Source: Pseudomonas sp. B6002
Lineage (GTDB): Bacteria; Pseudomonadota; Gammaproteobacteria; Pseudomonadales; Pseudomonadaceae
DNA: 62,857 nucleotides
Direction of reading: 5' to 3'
NCBI RefSeq assembly: GCF_013385985.1
Contig: NZ_JACAOY010000022.1
Span: 9,608-72,464, forward strand
The notes beneath the pieces were generated by a model that saw only the letters and a list, made by a program, of their open reading frames with translations, was not told the origin of the DNA and ran no database searches. The position numbers and the translations under genes were made by a program. Shown here piece after piece: positions 16,887 to 26,269 of this stretch; positions within the stretch are counted from its first letter, which is position 1; every line of letters begins with the position of its first letter.

Positions 16887-19800
16887 GACGTCTCCCCACC
16901 GCGTGCAGTTTTCGATATAGGTGCTTTCTCACTGGAAGCAATCCCGCTGAGTAACCCGTGCAACCCCTGTAGGGGCACCGGCAACCAGGTCGGGCGGTTT
17001 TCCGCTTCGTAGGCCACTTCGTACGCGGCCTTCTCCAGGCTGAACAACGTCAGCGCTGCGTCCTGGCCGTTAGCATCCTGCCAGTCATGCGCCAGTGTAG
17101 ACGTAGCTGCCTGATAAGCCTGGATAAATGCCTCGCGCGCCTCTTTCAGGTAACGCTCGGTCACCCGTCTGCGCGACAACTCTGCTTCGGACGAGTGATC
17201 CACACCCTGCACATTCAGGGCCATGGCCGCCGCGTAATCAAACGAGCGCAGTACGCCACTCACATCTTTATAGGGGCTGTGCTTGCCACGCCGCTCGTGC
17301 AACGGGCGCGCCGGCTCCCCTTCAAAGTCGATCAGGTAGGCATCGCCCTGCACCACCAGCACCTGGCCCAGGTGCAAGTCGCCATGCACCCGGATGCGCA
17401 GCCCGCCTTTCGTGGCTTTCGCCAAGGCCTGCACGTAACGGCCTATGGCTTTTTCCTGGCCCAGCAATTCACTGACCAGCGCCTGATCGGCGGGGTTCAA
17501 CCGGGTTTCATGAAGTTTGAGTAATTGCAGCGCCCGGTCGAGCTGGACGCCCACATCCCGGGCCCAGGCCTGGGTGTCCTTCGCCGTGGTCACTTCGGGC
17601 GCGAAGTCCTTGTTCGGCGTGCTTGCGCCCAAGACAACGTGCATTTCCCCCAGGCGTTGCCCCAGCAACCCGGCAAAGTCCTGCAACTCGCCAAGGGCGT
17701 TGTAGTGCTGTTCCTGCTCGGACATCGCCTCGGCCAGCTCATCCCGAATCGCCCGCTCCAGGCTGTTCTGGGTCCACGCCCACGCGTCGCCCTGATTGCT
17801 CAGGTAACCCTGGGCAATCATCAGCAGATTGTCCTGCCCTTGCCCGTCACGGCGGATCACCGCCCCCATCAGCGGCGAGATATTCGGATAACCCGCCTCG
17901 GTCAGGTACGCGCTCATTTCCAGTTCGGGGTGCACCCCGGAGGCTACCTTGCGGATCAGCTTGAGCACCAGGCTTTCACCCACCACCACCGAGCTGTTGG
18001 ATTGTTCGGCCGACAGGTAACGCACCTGCGCCTCATCGGTCAGTTGCAACGCCGCCAGGTGCGGTGTGGCGGCAAAGTGCAAGGGGCCGTCGCTCGAATC
18101 GAGCACCGTACCGGCCTGCAGGCCCTGGATGACCGCACGAATAAAATGCTCAAGGCTGAAGGCATCGGTCACCAGCCCGACCTGGCGCGTGCGCCGTACC
18201 CGGGCCAGCGCCAACTGCTGGGGCAACGCGGTGGTGAGCTGGTCTTCGGCCAGGAAACCGAGCGGCAGTTGATAGCGGCTGACCTGGCCGTCGCTGGTCA
18301 CCTCGATTTCACTGAGCAACACCGGGTGCTGCGGGTCGCCAAAGCGCACACCGTAGGCGATATGCACGCGGTCAATGGCGGCGTCCTTGCCGGCAAACCA
18401 ACGTCGCTTGGGCAGCCAGGCCGGCAATGAGGTGCGCTCAAGGGTGTCGCGGCACGGCGCGTCCAGGAGTTCTTCCATTCGTTTCTTCAGGACCAATGTG
18501 GTGAAGTCCGGCATGCTCTGGGCCGGCTCCACATGCCAGCTCGGCATCTGGTTTTCCGCCGCCAGCACGAACCAGTAGAAACCGTAGGGCGCCAACGTCA
18601 GCAGGAAATTTAGCTGGCCGATGGGCGGGAAGGCATTCCCGCCGAGCATCTCCACCGGCACCATGCCGGCGAAGGCCGACAGGTCCAGCTCGGCCGCCTG
18701 GGCACTGCGCGACACGTTGGCCACGCACAGGATGATCTCGGTGCGGCCGTCCTCCCCAGTGAACTCCCGGGTGTACGCCAGGATGCGCCGGTTGCTCGGC
18801 GAGAGCATTTTCAAGCTGCCCCGGCCAAATGCCTTGGATTGCTTGCGCACGGCGAGCATGCGCCGGGTCCAGTTCAACAGCGAGTGCGGGTCTTGGGTCT
18901 GGGTCTCGACGTTGACCGATTGATAGCCGTACAGCGGGTCCATGATCGGCGGCAGCACCAGGCTGGCCGGGTTGGCACGGGAGAAACCGCCATTGCGGTC
19001 GATGGACCATTGCATCGGCGTGCGTACGCCATCGCGGTCGCCCAGGTAGATGTTGTCGCCCATGCCGATTTCATCGCCGTAATACAGGGTGGGCGTACCG
19101 GGCATCGACAGCAGCAGGCTATTGAGCAGTTCGACGCGGCGACGGTCACGCTCCATCAACGGCGCCAGACGCCGGCGAATGCCGAGGTTGATCCGCGCAC
19201 GACGGTCGGCGGCGTAGTAGTTCCACAGGTAGTCGCGCTCTTTGTCGGTGACCATTTCCAGGGTCAATTCGTCGTGATTGCGCAGGAAGATCGCCCATTG
19301 GCAATTGGCTGGGATCTCCGGGGTCTGGCGAAGAATGTCGGTGATAGGAAAGCGATCTTCCTGGGCCAGGGCCATGTACATGCGTGGCATCAGCGGAAAA
19401 TGGAAGGCCATGTGGCATTCATCGCCGTCGTCGCCTTTTTTGTCGCCAAAATAGAGTTGGGTGTCTTCGGGCCATTGATTGGCTTCGGCCAGCAGCATGC
19501 GGTCGGGGTAATGGGCGTCGATCTCGGCGCGGATCTGCTTGAGCACCTGATGGGTTTCGGGAAGGTTCTCGTTGTTGGTGCCGTCACGCTCGATCAGGTA
19601 CGGAATGGCGTCCAGGCGCAGGCCGTCGATGCCCATGTCCAGCCAGTAGCGCATCACCGACAGCACGGCCTCCATGACTTTCGGGTTGTCGAAATTCAGG
19701 TCCGGCTGGTGGGAATAAAAACGGTGCCAGAAGTACTGGCCGGCCACCGGGTCCCAAGTCCAGTTGGACTTTTCGGTGTCGAGAAAAATGATGCGGGTGC

Positions 19801-20245
19801 CGTCGTACTTCTGGTCGTCATCGGACCACACGTAGAAGTCCCGCGCCGCCGAGCCGGGCTTGGCTTTGCGCGCCCGCTGGAACCAGGGGTGCTGGTCGGA
19901 CGTATGGTTGATCACCAGCTCGGTGATCACCCGCAGACCACGCTTGTGGGCCTCGGCGATAAAGCGCTTGGCGTCGGCCAGGGTGCCGTAGTCGCTATGC
20001 ACACCTTGATATTCGGCGATGTCATAGCCGTCGTCGCGCCGTGGCGAGGGGTAGAACGGCAGCAGCCAGATCGTGTTCACGCCCAGGTCGGCGATGTAGT
20101 CCAGTTTGGCGATCAGCCCTGGAAAATCACCGATACCGTCGTTATTGGCGTCGAAATAGGATTTGACGTGAACCTGGTAGATCACCGCGTCCTTGTACCA
20201 GAGCGGGTCTTTGATGAAGGTGGACGGTGTGGGTTTCTTCGCCAT
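16883..20245 (-). CDS. treS: Trehalose synthase fused to maltokinase (TreS-Mak)
   Basis: The 1120-residue fusion carries out two steps. Residues 1 to about 550 are a GH13 trehalose synthase that interconverts trehalose and maltose ([38 protein letters not shown] with the nucleophile Asp, [11 protein letters not shown] with the acid/base Glu, [13 protein letters not shown]). The C-terminal half is a Pep2-like maltokinase ([12 protein letters not shown]; kinase loop [15 protein letters not shown] and [12 protein letters not shown]) that makes maltose-1-phosphate. The ATG at 20245 follows AGGAG; the upstream extension to 20323 translates REP DNA. It lies between glgE and glgB. The fused product hands maltose-1-phosphate to GlgE. 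Confidence 0.95.
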   Translation of the reverse strand: MAKKPTPSTFIKDPLWYKDAVIYQVHVKSYFDANNDGIGDFPGLIAKLDYIADLGVNTIWLLPFYPSPRRDDGYDIAEYQGVHSDYGTLADAKRFIAEAHKRGLRVITELVINHTSDQHPWFQRARKAKPGSAARDFYVWSDDDQKYDGTRIIFLDTEKSNWTWDPVAGQYFWHRFYSHQPDLNFDNPKVMEAVLSVMRYWLDMGIDGLRLDAIPYLIERDGTNNENLPETHQVLKQIRAEIDAHYPDRMLLAEANQWPEDTQLYFGDKKGDDGDECHMAFHFPLMPRMYMALAQEDRFPITDILRQTPEIPANCQWAIFLRNHDELTLEMVTDKERDYLWNYYAADRRARINLGIRRRLAPLMERDRRRVELLNSLLLSMPGTPTLYYGDEIGMGDNIYLGDRDGVRTPMQWSIDRNGGFSRANPASLVLPPIMDPLYGYQSVNVETQTQDPHSLLNWTRRMLAVRKQSKAFGRGSLKMLSPSNRRILAYTREFTGEDGRTEIILCVANVSRSAQAAELDLSAFAGMVPVEMLGGNAFPPIGQLNFLLTLAPYGFYWFVLAAENQMPSWHVEPAQSMPDFTTLVLKKRMEELLDAPCRDTLERTSLPAWLPKRRWFAGKDAAIDRVHIAYGVRFGDPQHPVLLSEIEVTSDGQVSRYQLPLGFLAEDQLTTALPQQLALARVRRTRQVGLVTDAFSLEHFIRAVIQGLQAGTVLDSSDGPLHFAATPHLAALQLTDEAQVRYLSAEQSNSSVVVGESLVLKLIRKVASGVHPELEMSAYLTEAGYPNISPLMGAVIRRDGQGQDNLLMIAQGYLSNQGDAWAWTQNSLERAIRDELAEAMSEQEQHYNALGELQDFAGLLGQRLGEMHVVLGASTPNKDFAPEVTTAKDTQAWARDVGVQLDRALQLLKLHETRLNPADQALVSELLGQEKAIGRYVQALAKATKGGLRIRVHGDLHLGQVLVVQGDAYLIDFEGEPARPLHERRGKHSPYKDVSGVLRSFDYAAAMALNVQGVDHSSEAELSRRRVTERYLKEAREAFIQAYQAATSTLAHDWQDANGQDAALTLFSLEKAAYEVAYEAENRPTWLPVPLQGLHGLLSGIASSEKAPISKTARGGETS

Positions 20246-20294
20246 TGGAAACTCCTGGAATTCTTTGACATTTGCCCGATGGAGCACGGTCAAT

Positions 20295-20398
20295 GTGGGA
20301 GCTGGCTTGTCGGGTCGCCGCATCGCTGCGATAGCGGTGTGTCAGGGCCAGAAAGGCTGGCTGATAGACCGCTATCGCAGGCAAGCCAGCTCCCACAG
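20295..20398. repeat. REP doublet inside the glgE operon
   Basis: Left arm TGTGGGAGCTGGCTTGTCGG, right arm CAGGCAAGCCAGCTCCCACA, in the 168-bp gap between glgE and treS. Such doublets can protect upstream mRNA from 3-prime decay; here that would favour glgE message. Confidence 0.88.
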
Positions 20399-20413
20399 GG
20401 GTTCTCCATCGGC

Positions 20414-22402
20414 TCAGGAAACGGTGATACGCCAAATACCGAACGGCATGTGCGGCTCGATACGCATCCATTGGGTCTTGCCGTACCAGGTCCAGCGATG
20501 GCCGTTCATCAGGTCTTCGCCCTGGGTCTGGGCATCGTCGGGCAGGCCCAATTCCCACAGCGGCAACTCAAAATTCGCTTCCTGGGCGTTATACGGATCG
20601 AGGTTCACCGCCACCAGGATGAAGTTGCTGCCATCCTCGCTGCGCTTGCCGAAATACAGGATGTTGTCATTCCAGGCGTTGTACAGCTTGAGCCCCAGAT
20701 GGGTGTGCAAGGCCGGGTTTTGCCGGCGGATGCGGTTGAGCTGGGCGATCTCGGCAATGATGTTGCCGGGGGCGGTGAAATCCCTGACGCGGATCTCGTA
20801 CTTCTCCGAATCCAGGTATTCCTCTTTGCCCGGTACGGGTGCGGCTTCGCACAGCTCAAAGCCCGAATACATGCCCCACAGGCCCGAGCCCATGGTGGCC
20901 AGCGCCGCGCGGATCAAGAAACCCGGGCGGCCAGATTCGTGCAGGAAGCCTGGGTTGATATCCGGCGTGTTGACAAAAAAGTTCGGCCGGAAGCACTCGC
21001 GCCAGGGCGACTCGTTCAACTGGGTGAAATATTCGCTCAGTTCGGCCTTGGTATTGCGCCAGGTGAAATAGGTGTAGCTCTGGGAATAACCGACCTTGCC
21101 CAGCCGCGCCATCATCGCCGGGGTGGTAAAGGCTTCCGCCAGGAAGATCACCTCCGGGTGCTTGGCGCGCACGTCACTGATTAGCCATTGCCAGAACGGC
21201 AGCGGCTTGGTGTGCGGGTTGTCGACGCGAAAAGTCTTCACGCCCTCTTCCACCCAGCCCACCACGATGTCACGCAACTCAGTCCACAGGCTCGGAATCG
21301 CGTCCGCCGCATAGAAGTCGACGTTGACGATGTCCTGGTATTTCTTCGGCGGGTTTTCCGCATATTTGATCGTGCCGTCCGGCCGCCAGTTGAACCAGCC
21401 CGGGTGCTGCTTGAGCCACGGGTGGTCCTGGGAACACTGGATAGCAAAATCCAGGGCGATTTCCAGGCCATGCTCGGCGGCGGCCTTGACCAGGCGGCGG
21501 AAGTCTTCGCGGCTGCCCAGTTGCGGGTGAATCGCCTCGTGGCCGCCGTCCTCGCTACCGATGGCGTACGGGCTGCCCGGGTCGTCCGGCCCGGCAGTGA
21601 GGGCATTATTGCGGCCCTTGCGGTGGCTGCGACCGATGGGGTGGATCGGCGGGAAGTACAGCACGTCGAAGCCCATATCATGGATCATCGACAGCCGCGA
21701 GTGCACGTCATTGAAGGTGCCGTGACGGGAGGGATCGTCGGTGATCGAGCGGGGAAACAGCTCGTACCAACTGGCAAACTGCGCAGCCTCACGCTCCACA
21801 TCGATCGGGTACACCGTGCTGATGCTCAAATAGGCACGGTGGTCGGCCTGGGTCATCAGGTGTGCACTGTCTTCGTGCAGGAACTGCGCGACCTGCTCGG
21901 TTTCCAGCAAGCCCGAGAGTTCATGGTGCAACAGCATCAGACGGTCGCGCAGTTCGTTGTCGCTGCGCTCGGCCGCTTGCAGCACCAGGCTGCGCCCCTC
22001 CTGCAACTCCAGGCTGACCGGCACGCCGGCCTCGTGTTTCTTGCGCAGTTCGTAGCAGAAACTGGCGAAGGTATCGATCCAGGCCTCGATGCAATATTCG
22101 TGGGGCCCAAGCGCTTCGACGGTAAACGCCCCCTCCCAGCCATTGTTGCCCACGTCAGTCATCACCACGCTGTGCCAGCTTTCATCGCGCAGCGGGCGCC
22201 AGCGGATCAAGACAGCGAGATTGTCATGACCGTCGGCGAACACCTTGCTGGTCACGTGAACCCGCTGGCCAACCACGGCCTTGACGGCAAATTCGCCGCC
22301 GTCGATCACGGGTGTGGTGCTTTCGATGGCGATCCTGGGCAACAGCAAGGCCTGGGACAGCGGCAATATGGAATCGTCTGGAGCCAGTGTTTCAGCAGTC
22401 AT
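20414..22402 (-). CDS. glgE: Alpha-1,4-glucan:maltose-1-phosphate maltosyltransferase
   Basis: Extends alpha-glucan by two glucose units using maltose-1-phosphate. The 662-residue protein has an N-terminal beta domain (about 1-190, including a helical insert). A GH13_3 barrel follows with GFDVLYFPPIHPIGRSHRKG, VKTFRVDNPHTKPLPFW (nucleophile Asp) and VIFLAEAFTTPAMMARLG (Glu). A C-terminal beta domain ends the protein. The ATG at 22402 follows AGGGGAAG; the in-frame extension to 22744 crosses the promoter and is not credible. It is the first gene of the operon, with an AlgU-like promoter about 90 bp upstream, which suggests induction by osmotic or envelope stress. Confidence 0.95.
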   Translation of the reverse strand: MTAETLAPDDSILPLSQALLLPRIAIESTTPVIDGGEFAVKAVVGQRVHVTSKVFADGHDNLAVLIRWRPLRDESWHSVVMTDVGNNGWEGAFTVEALGPHEYCIEAWIDTFASFCYELRKKHEAGVPVSLELQEGRSLVLQAAERSDNELRDRLMLLHHELSGLLETEQVAQFLHEDSAHLMTQADHRAYLSISTVYPIDVEREAAQFASWYELFPRSITDDPSRHGTFNDVHSRLSMIHDMGFDVLYFPPIHPIGRSHRKGRNNALTAGPDDPGSPYAIGSEDGGHEAIHPQLGSREDFRRLVKAAAEHGLEIALDFAIQCSQDHPWLKQHPGWFNWRPDGTIKYAENPPKKYQDIVNVDFYAADAIPSLWTELRDIVVGWVEEGVKTFRVDNPHTKPLPFWQWLISDVRAKHPEVIFLAEAFTTPAMMARLGKVGYSQSYTYFTWRNTKAELSEYFTQLNESPWRECFRPNFFVNTPDINPGFLHESGRPGFLIRAALATMGSGLWGMYSGFELCEAAPVPGKEEYLDSEKYEIRVRDFTAPGNIIAEIAQLNRIRRQNPALHTHLGLKLYNAWNDNILYFGKRSEDGSNFILVAVNLDPYNAQEANFELPLWELGLPDDAQTQGEDLMNGHRWTWYGKTQWMRIEPHMPFGIWRITVS

Positions 22403-22491
22403 CGAGCATCTTCCCCTTACGCCCTGTGGACGCTCTTTGCTTGATCCGAATTCTGATACGGCGAAGCTCTCCCTGAGCGGGCCGTCATAGG

Positions 22492-22519
22492 TCCGAGCCC
22501 GGGCCCCGGTTAAAAGTTC
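22492..22519 (-). promoter_or_regulatory. AlgU (sigma-22)-like promoter of the glgE operon
   Basis: Read on the minus strand: GAACTT (22519-22514), a 17-bp spacer, then TCGGA (22496-22492). The AlgU consensus is GAACTT-N16/17-TCtgA, so there is one mismatch. The predicted transcript leader is about 80 nt long. Confidence 0.55.
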
Positions 22520-22605
22520 AGGTGGATGTGCCGCCATTGAGCGGGGAATCAATTCACCGCGCCGGCTGTCCACCGATAGAGCAAAGCACAAAGGAGGCCA
22601 CACCG

Positions 22606-22764
22606 ATGAATATCCCGATCCCGGCTGAAACGCCGGACCCGAATATCGACAACCCGACCCTGCCGCCCAGCGAACCAGAGCCGATTCCGGAGAAAGAACC
22701 GCCTGAAAACGAGCCGCCTGCGGTGGAGGAACCGCCGACGACAATGCCGCCTGTCATTGTTTGA
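22606..22764 (+). CDS. Pro/Glu-rich small protein, 52 aa
   Basis: Function not recognised. A strong AAAGGAGG site precedes the ATG at 22606. The product is almost wholly low-complexity: about a third Pro and a fifth Glu, no Cys or aromatic residues, net acidic, no signal peptide or membrane segment. It should be disordered. The strong ribosome site and the shift from the upstream non-coding sequence argue it is translated. It is divergent from the glgE operon. I recall similar short Pro-rich proteins annotated in other fluorescent pseudomonads, but cannot confirm that here. Confidence 0.55.
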   Translation: MNIPIPAETPDPNIDNPTLPPSEPEPIPEKEPPENEPPAVEEPPTTMPPVIV

Positions 22765-22982
22765 AACGCTCATACACGCAGGGGCTCGGTGCTCGACGCC
22801 GGGCCCTTTTCAGCACCTGCGTATGAGAGCCGTCCTTTCACTACAATTAGCGAAATGCCTTACAGCACTATCGGTCTACACCCCGCTTTACCACGATTCG
22901 ACGTCCTTATACTCGTGTGCGTAAACGCTCTGGTCAGGTTGCTGGCAGTAGCGTTTTGTTGAACTCCCACGAGGCCAAAACC

Positions 22983-23633
22983 ATGTCGATCATCAATCCG
23001 CATTACGTCCCCCCTGCCGGTGCTGGGCAAAACACCAACGTGCCGCCACGCCACTCATCACCGCCCGCCAATCTCCCGAATCCAACACCGAGCTCTGGCC
23101 CAAACTGGTCCACACCGCCCACGCAGCCTGCCCCGGGAAAAGGGGATAAGACCGTCAATGAATTGAACGCACTGCTGACCCCGGAAAACATCGAAGAACT
23201 CATGAACAACCCCGACTCGGACAAGTCGCGTGCGATCCTCACCCAGCTCCGCCCACTCATGACCCAAGCCAATATCAGCCAATGTTTGCAAGGTCCAAAT
23301 GCTGAAGCGAACGCCAAGACTCTTGAAAAAATTGGCGAGCGTCTAGACAAGAACAAGCTCGAAGCCAACCAGAATTCATGCCTCAAAGGGTTAGGTGATA
23401 AATACCTGCATCAGGCCAAATACAGAAATCTCGAAATGCTATTTAAAGCATTCGATGCGGAGCTTGGCGATTTCGCCAACTTTTTAAGCAGCTCGAATGA
23501 AAACCTGAAAAACCTCAAGACGCGAATGTTCGGGACGAAAGCTAACACCAAAGAGTTGAACGATTTCGGTGGCCGCCTGAGCAAAGGTAAAATCGAAAAG
23601 ATGCGACGCGAAGGCCCAGGCGGCCAAAGCTGA
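22983..23633 (+). CDS. Orphan protein with Pro-rich N-terminus, 216 aa
   Basis: Function not recognised. The ATG at 22983 follows GAGG. Residues 1-55 are Pro-, Ser- and Asn-rich (HYVPPAGAGQNTNVPPRH) with no signal peptide. Residues 58-216 look all-helical and charged, with two Cys residues (SQCLQG, NSCLKG). The DNA of the second half (23330-23600) is visibly more AT-rich than the neighbouring genes, with AAA, GAA and AAT codons common, which hints at horizontal acquisition. A disordered N-terminus plus helical body is also seen in type III effectors, but I found no hrp box upstream. It converges with mgtC, 19 bp apart. Confidence 0.7.
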   Translation: MSIINPHYVPPAGAGQNTNVPPRHSSPPANLPNPTPSSGPNWSTPPTQPAPGKGDKTVNELNALLTPENIEELMNNPDSDKSRAILTQLRPLMTQANISQCLQGPNAEANAKTLEKIGERLDKNKLEANQNSCLKGLGDKYLHQAKYRNLEMLFKAFDAELGDFANFLSSSNENLKNLKTRMFGTKANTKELNDFGGRLSKGKIEKMRREGPGGQS

Positions 23634-23652
23634 GTCAATGCTTTAACCCCGC

Positions 23653-24150
23653 TCACGGTTCCTTTTCGAGCAGTTTGACGATCCTCGGCATCAGGCTGAA
23701 GACCGCCAGGGCCAGCAACGTACTCAGCACCGCCGTCGACTCGCGCCCCAGCCCCGCCGCCACACCGATGGCGGCCGTCATCCACAACCCGGCTGCGGTG
23801 GTCAGGCCCTTGACGTGCTGTCCCGCCTCATCCTCCTTGCCTTTGAGGATGGTGCCAGCCCCGAGGAACCCGATCCCCGCAATCACACCCTGCAACACCC
23901 GGCTCATGGCATCCGCCTGGCTGCCAGACATCTGCGGTACCAACACAAACAGGGCAGCCCCCAAGGCCACCAGCATATGGGTGCGCACCCCGGCCGCCTT
24001 GCCCTTGCTCTCTCGTTCAAACCCGAGGATGCCGCCCAGCACAGCGGCAATCAGCAGGCGCACGGTAATCTGTGTCACCTGCCGGGCATCGCCGATATCG
24101 GCGAATTCGGCCTGCAGGGTTTGCCACACTTCATGCCACCAGGCGTCCAT
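23653..24150 (-). CDS. MgtC/SapB family membrane protein
   Basis: The 165-residue inner-membrane protein has about five transmembrane segments. MgtC-family signatures are present: LGGILGFERESKGKAAGVRT, RTHMLVALGAALF, GVIAGIGFLGAGTIL and VKGLTTAAGLWMTAAIGVAA. In enteric bacteria MgtC supports growth at low magnesium and within macrophages through effects on the F-type ATP synthase. The C-terminal soluble domain of long MgtC proteins is absent, so this is the short SapB-like form, and a virulence-type role is not implied. AAAGGA precedes the ATG. It is divergent from the small gene at 24272. Confidence 0.88.
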   Translation of the reverse strand: MDAWWHEVWQTLQAEFADIGDARQVTQITVRLLIAAVLGGILGFERESKGKAAGVRTHMLVALGAALFVLVPQMSGSQADAMSRVLQGVIAGIGFLGAGTILKGKEDEAGQHVKGLTTAAGLWMTAAIGVAAGLGRESTAVLSTLLALAVFSLMPRIVKLLEKEP

Positions 24151-24271
24151 GGATGCGTTCCTTTGTCGTTATGGGTAATGGATGGACAGCGGCGACCGTC
24201 AGTCAGTTGCCTGGAACGTTGGAGGACCTGGCCAAGCCCAATCTTTACCAGCCTGAGAAAAGGAACGTGTC

Positions 24272-24511
24272 ATGCCTGTACGTATCGAAAGCCACACCTG
24301 CCGCTTCAAGGTCGATGAGAACGGCCAGGAACAGAGCCTGCCCGCTGAGCAAGTGACGGTGAGCACCGACAGCGCCAAAGCCATGTCATTTGTGCAACTG
24401 GGCGCCGACCGGGTGTACATCACAGAAGCCGAGGCCGACGCCTTGACCGTTGCCGGCGCCAAGGACGGGCGTAAGCACTTGAAGGCCACCGACAGTGATT
24501 CGGTGATTTGA
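24272..24511 (+). CDS. Small hypothetical protein, DUF3203-like
   Basis: The 79-residue soluble protein resembles Pseudomonas proteins that I recall as DUF3203; the assignment is from memory. It has no signal peptide or membrane segment. The pattern of short beta strands (RIESHTCRFKV, QVTVSTDSAK, RVYITEAEADAL) suggests a small beta fold ending in a charged tail. The ATG at 24272 follows GAGAAAAGGA. It precedes ccoG by 184 bp. An Anr-like site starts at the base after its stop. Function unknown. Confidence 0.65.
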   Translation: MPVRIESHTCRFKVDENGQEQSLPAEQVTVSTDSAKAMSFVQLGADRVYITEAEADALTVAGAKDGRKHLKATDSDSVI

Positions 24512-24525
24512 TTGATCTGTATCAG
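24512..24525. promoter_or_regulatory. Candidate Anr (FNR-type) box upstream of ccoG
   Basis: TTGATCTGTATCAG differs at one base from TTGAT-N4-ATCAA. It lies 171 bp before the ccoG start, immediately after the DUF3203-like gene. Confidence 0.4.
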
Positions 24526-24541
24526 CACCTTCGTCAATGGC

Positions 24542-24568
24542 CTGCACCCCTTGCGGCACGGGGTGCAG
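24542..24568 (+). other. Strong hairpin without a T-run
   Basis: Perfect 9-bp arms CTGCACCCC and GGGGTGCAG around a 9-nt loop, in the gap between the DUF3203-like gene and ccoG. No T-run follows, so it is not a standard terminator; it may act as a leader structure or a 3-prime end stabiliser. Confidence 0.5.
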
Positions 24569-24695
24569 CACATTGTCGCAGGCGGTGAAACGCGCTTCAT
24601 CTGATCCGCTTTTTATCGCAATAGCTGAGTCTGTTATGCAAACAGAGCGCCGGTCATAGTTCATTCGCCTGATGGAGGCTGATGAGCAAACGACC

Positions 24696-26111
24696 ATGAG
24701 CGAAAGAATCCCCGTCCGAACCGTGGAAATCCATGAGCCTGCGCACCCAAAGAAGGTGAAGGCCAAATCCAGCGACACCCTGATCCATACCCGCAGTTTC
24801 ACCGGCTTGTTCCGCACCTTGCGCGTCAGTGGTGCAGGCTTTCTGTTCCTGGCCTTCTTCGGCACGGTGTGGCTGAACTGGGGCGGTCGCCAGGCTGTGC
24901 TGTGGGACCTGGCTGAAAGCAAGTTCCACATCTTTGGCGCCACCTTCTGGCCCCAGGATTTCATCCTGCTGTCGGCCCTGCTGATCATCTGTGCCTTTGG
25001 CCTGTTTGCGATCACCGTGTTTGCCGGGCGTGTGTGGTGCGGCTACACCTGCCCGCAAAGTTCGTTCACCTGGCTGTTCATGTGGTGCGAAAAGGTCACC
25101 GAGGGCGAGCGCAACCAACGCATCAAACTGCAGGCCGCGCCCTGGAGCCTGAACAAACTGGCACGGCGCTCGGCCAAGCACACCTTGTGGCTGGGCATCA
25201 GCGTGTTGACCGGCCTGACGTTTGTCGGCTACTTCACCCCCGTGCGCCCCCTGGCTGAAGAGCTGCTGACCTGGCAAATGGGCGGCGTAAGCCTGTTCTG
25301 GGTGCTGTTCTTTACCGGCGCCACCTACATCAATGCCGGTTGGCTGCGTGAAGCAGTGTGCATGCACATGTGTCCGTATGCGCGATTCCAAAGCGTGATG
25401 TTCGACAAGGACACCCTGACCATTTCCTACGATGCGGCCCGTGGCGAAAACCGTGGCCCGCGCAAACGTGAGGTCAAGCCCGCCGACGTCGGCCTGGGTG
25501 ACTGCATCGACTGCCAGCTGTGCGTGCAGGTGTGCCCCACCGGTATCGACATCCGGGACGGCCTGCAAATGGAGTGCATCGGCTGCGCCGCCTGCATCGA
25601 TGCCTGCGATTCGATCATGGACAAGATGGGTTACGCCCGTGGCCTGGTCAGCTACACCTCCGAACATCAGTTGCAAGGTGGCAAGACTCACCTGCTCAGG
25701 CCACGCCTGATCGGCTACAGTGCGGTGCTGCTGGTGATGATTGCGGCGTTGGTGGTGGCGTTGATCGAACGACCAATGGTGTCGCTGGACGTGACCAAGG
25801 ACCGTGGCATGTTCCGTGAGAACAGCCAGGGCCTGATCGAAAACATCTACAGCCTCAAGGTCATCAACAAGACCCAGCAACGCCAGGACTACCGCCTGGA
25901 ACTGGTGGATGCCGAAGGTTTCCAGCTGCAGGGTAAGACCGAGATCAGCCTGGCCCCGGGGGAAATCAGCGATGTGCCGGTGTCGGTGGCGCTGCTGGCC
26001 GACAAGCCGGCGAGCAGTTCGCAGACGTTGCGCTTCAAGGTCACGGATGTGGATGAGCCGTGGATCTACAGTGCCGCCGACAGCCGCTTTGTGGCGCCAT
26101 TGAACCGCTGA
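24696..26111 (+). CDS. ccoG: Cytochrome c oxidase accessory protein CcoG (RdxA/FixG)
   Basis: Membrane iron-sulfur protein that helps assemble cbb3-type cytochrome oxidase, by copper reduction during maturation. The 471-residue protein has about five transmembrane segments (four in the N-terminal half, one near residue 345). It carries a CGYTCPQSSF motif, two [4Fe-4S] ferredoxin motifs (CIDCQLCVQVCPTGIDIR and CIGCAACIDACDSIMDKM) and a C-terminal Ig-like FixG domain. The ATG at 24696 matches the usual N-terminus, though its ribosome site is weak. No ccoNOQP or ccoHIS gene is next to it, so this is either a second copy or a detached one. An Anr-like box upstream fits low-oxygen control. Confidence 0.92.
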   Translation: MSERIPVRTVEIHEPAHPKKVKAKSSDTLIHTRSFTGLFRTLRVSGAGFLFLAFFGTVWLNWGGRQAVLWDLAESKFHIFGATFWPQDFILLSALLIICAFGLFAITVFAGRVWCGYTCPQSSFTWLFMWCEKVTEGERNQRIKLQAAPWSLNKLARRSAKHTLWLGISVLTGLTFVGYFTPVRPLAEELLTWQMGGVSLFWVLFFTGATYINAGWLREAVCMHMCPYARFQSVMFDKDTLTISYDAARGENRGPRKREVKPADVGLGDCIDCQLCVQVCPTGIDIRDGLQMECIGCAACIDACDSIMDKMGYARGLVSYTSEHQLQGGKTHLLRPRLIGYSAVLLVMIAALVVALIERPMVSLDVTKDRGMFRENSQGLIENIYSLKVINKTQQRQDYRLELVDAEGFQLQGKTEISLAPGEISDVPVSVALLADKPASSSQTLRFKVTDVDEPWIYSAADSRFVAPLNR

Positions 26112-26139
26112 GGTCTATCCAGATCTGTGAAAATCCAAC

Positions 26140-26230
26140 TGTGGGAGCGGGCTTGCCCGCGATAGCGTCAGGTCAGCCAGCACTGCCGTCGGATGTGCCA
26201 CCGTCATCGCAGGCAAGCCAGCTCCCACAT
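26140..26230. repeat. REP doublet
   Basis: Left arm TGTGGGAGCGGGCTTGCCCG and right arm CAGGCAAGCCAGCTCCCACA between ccoG and the MocR gene. The two arms differ in type (GCGGGCTTGCCCGC against GCTGGCTTGCCTGC). Confidence 0.9.
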
Positions 26231-26269
26231 GTTGCCCGGCGTCAATTTCAACACGTTAATTAGGCCCCC

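Noticed and set aside
18839-21184. 781-codon frame opposite treS and glgE
   Set aside because: It spans two genes and a REP, has no recognisable domain and lacks a ribosome site.
22403-22744. N-terminal extension of glgE
   Set aside because: It would cover the promoter and the opposite small gene; the GlgE family starts at the ATG at 22402.
22860-22982. hrp box before the orphan gene at 22983
   Set aside because: No GGAACC with a suitably spaced CCAC was found, so type III secretion control is not supported.
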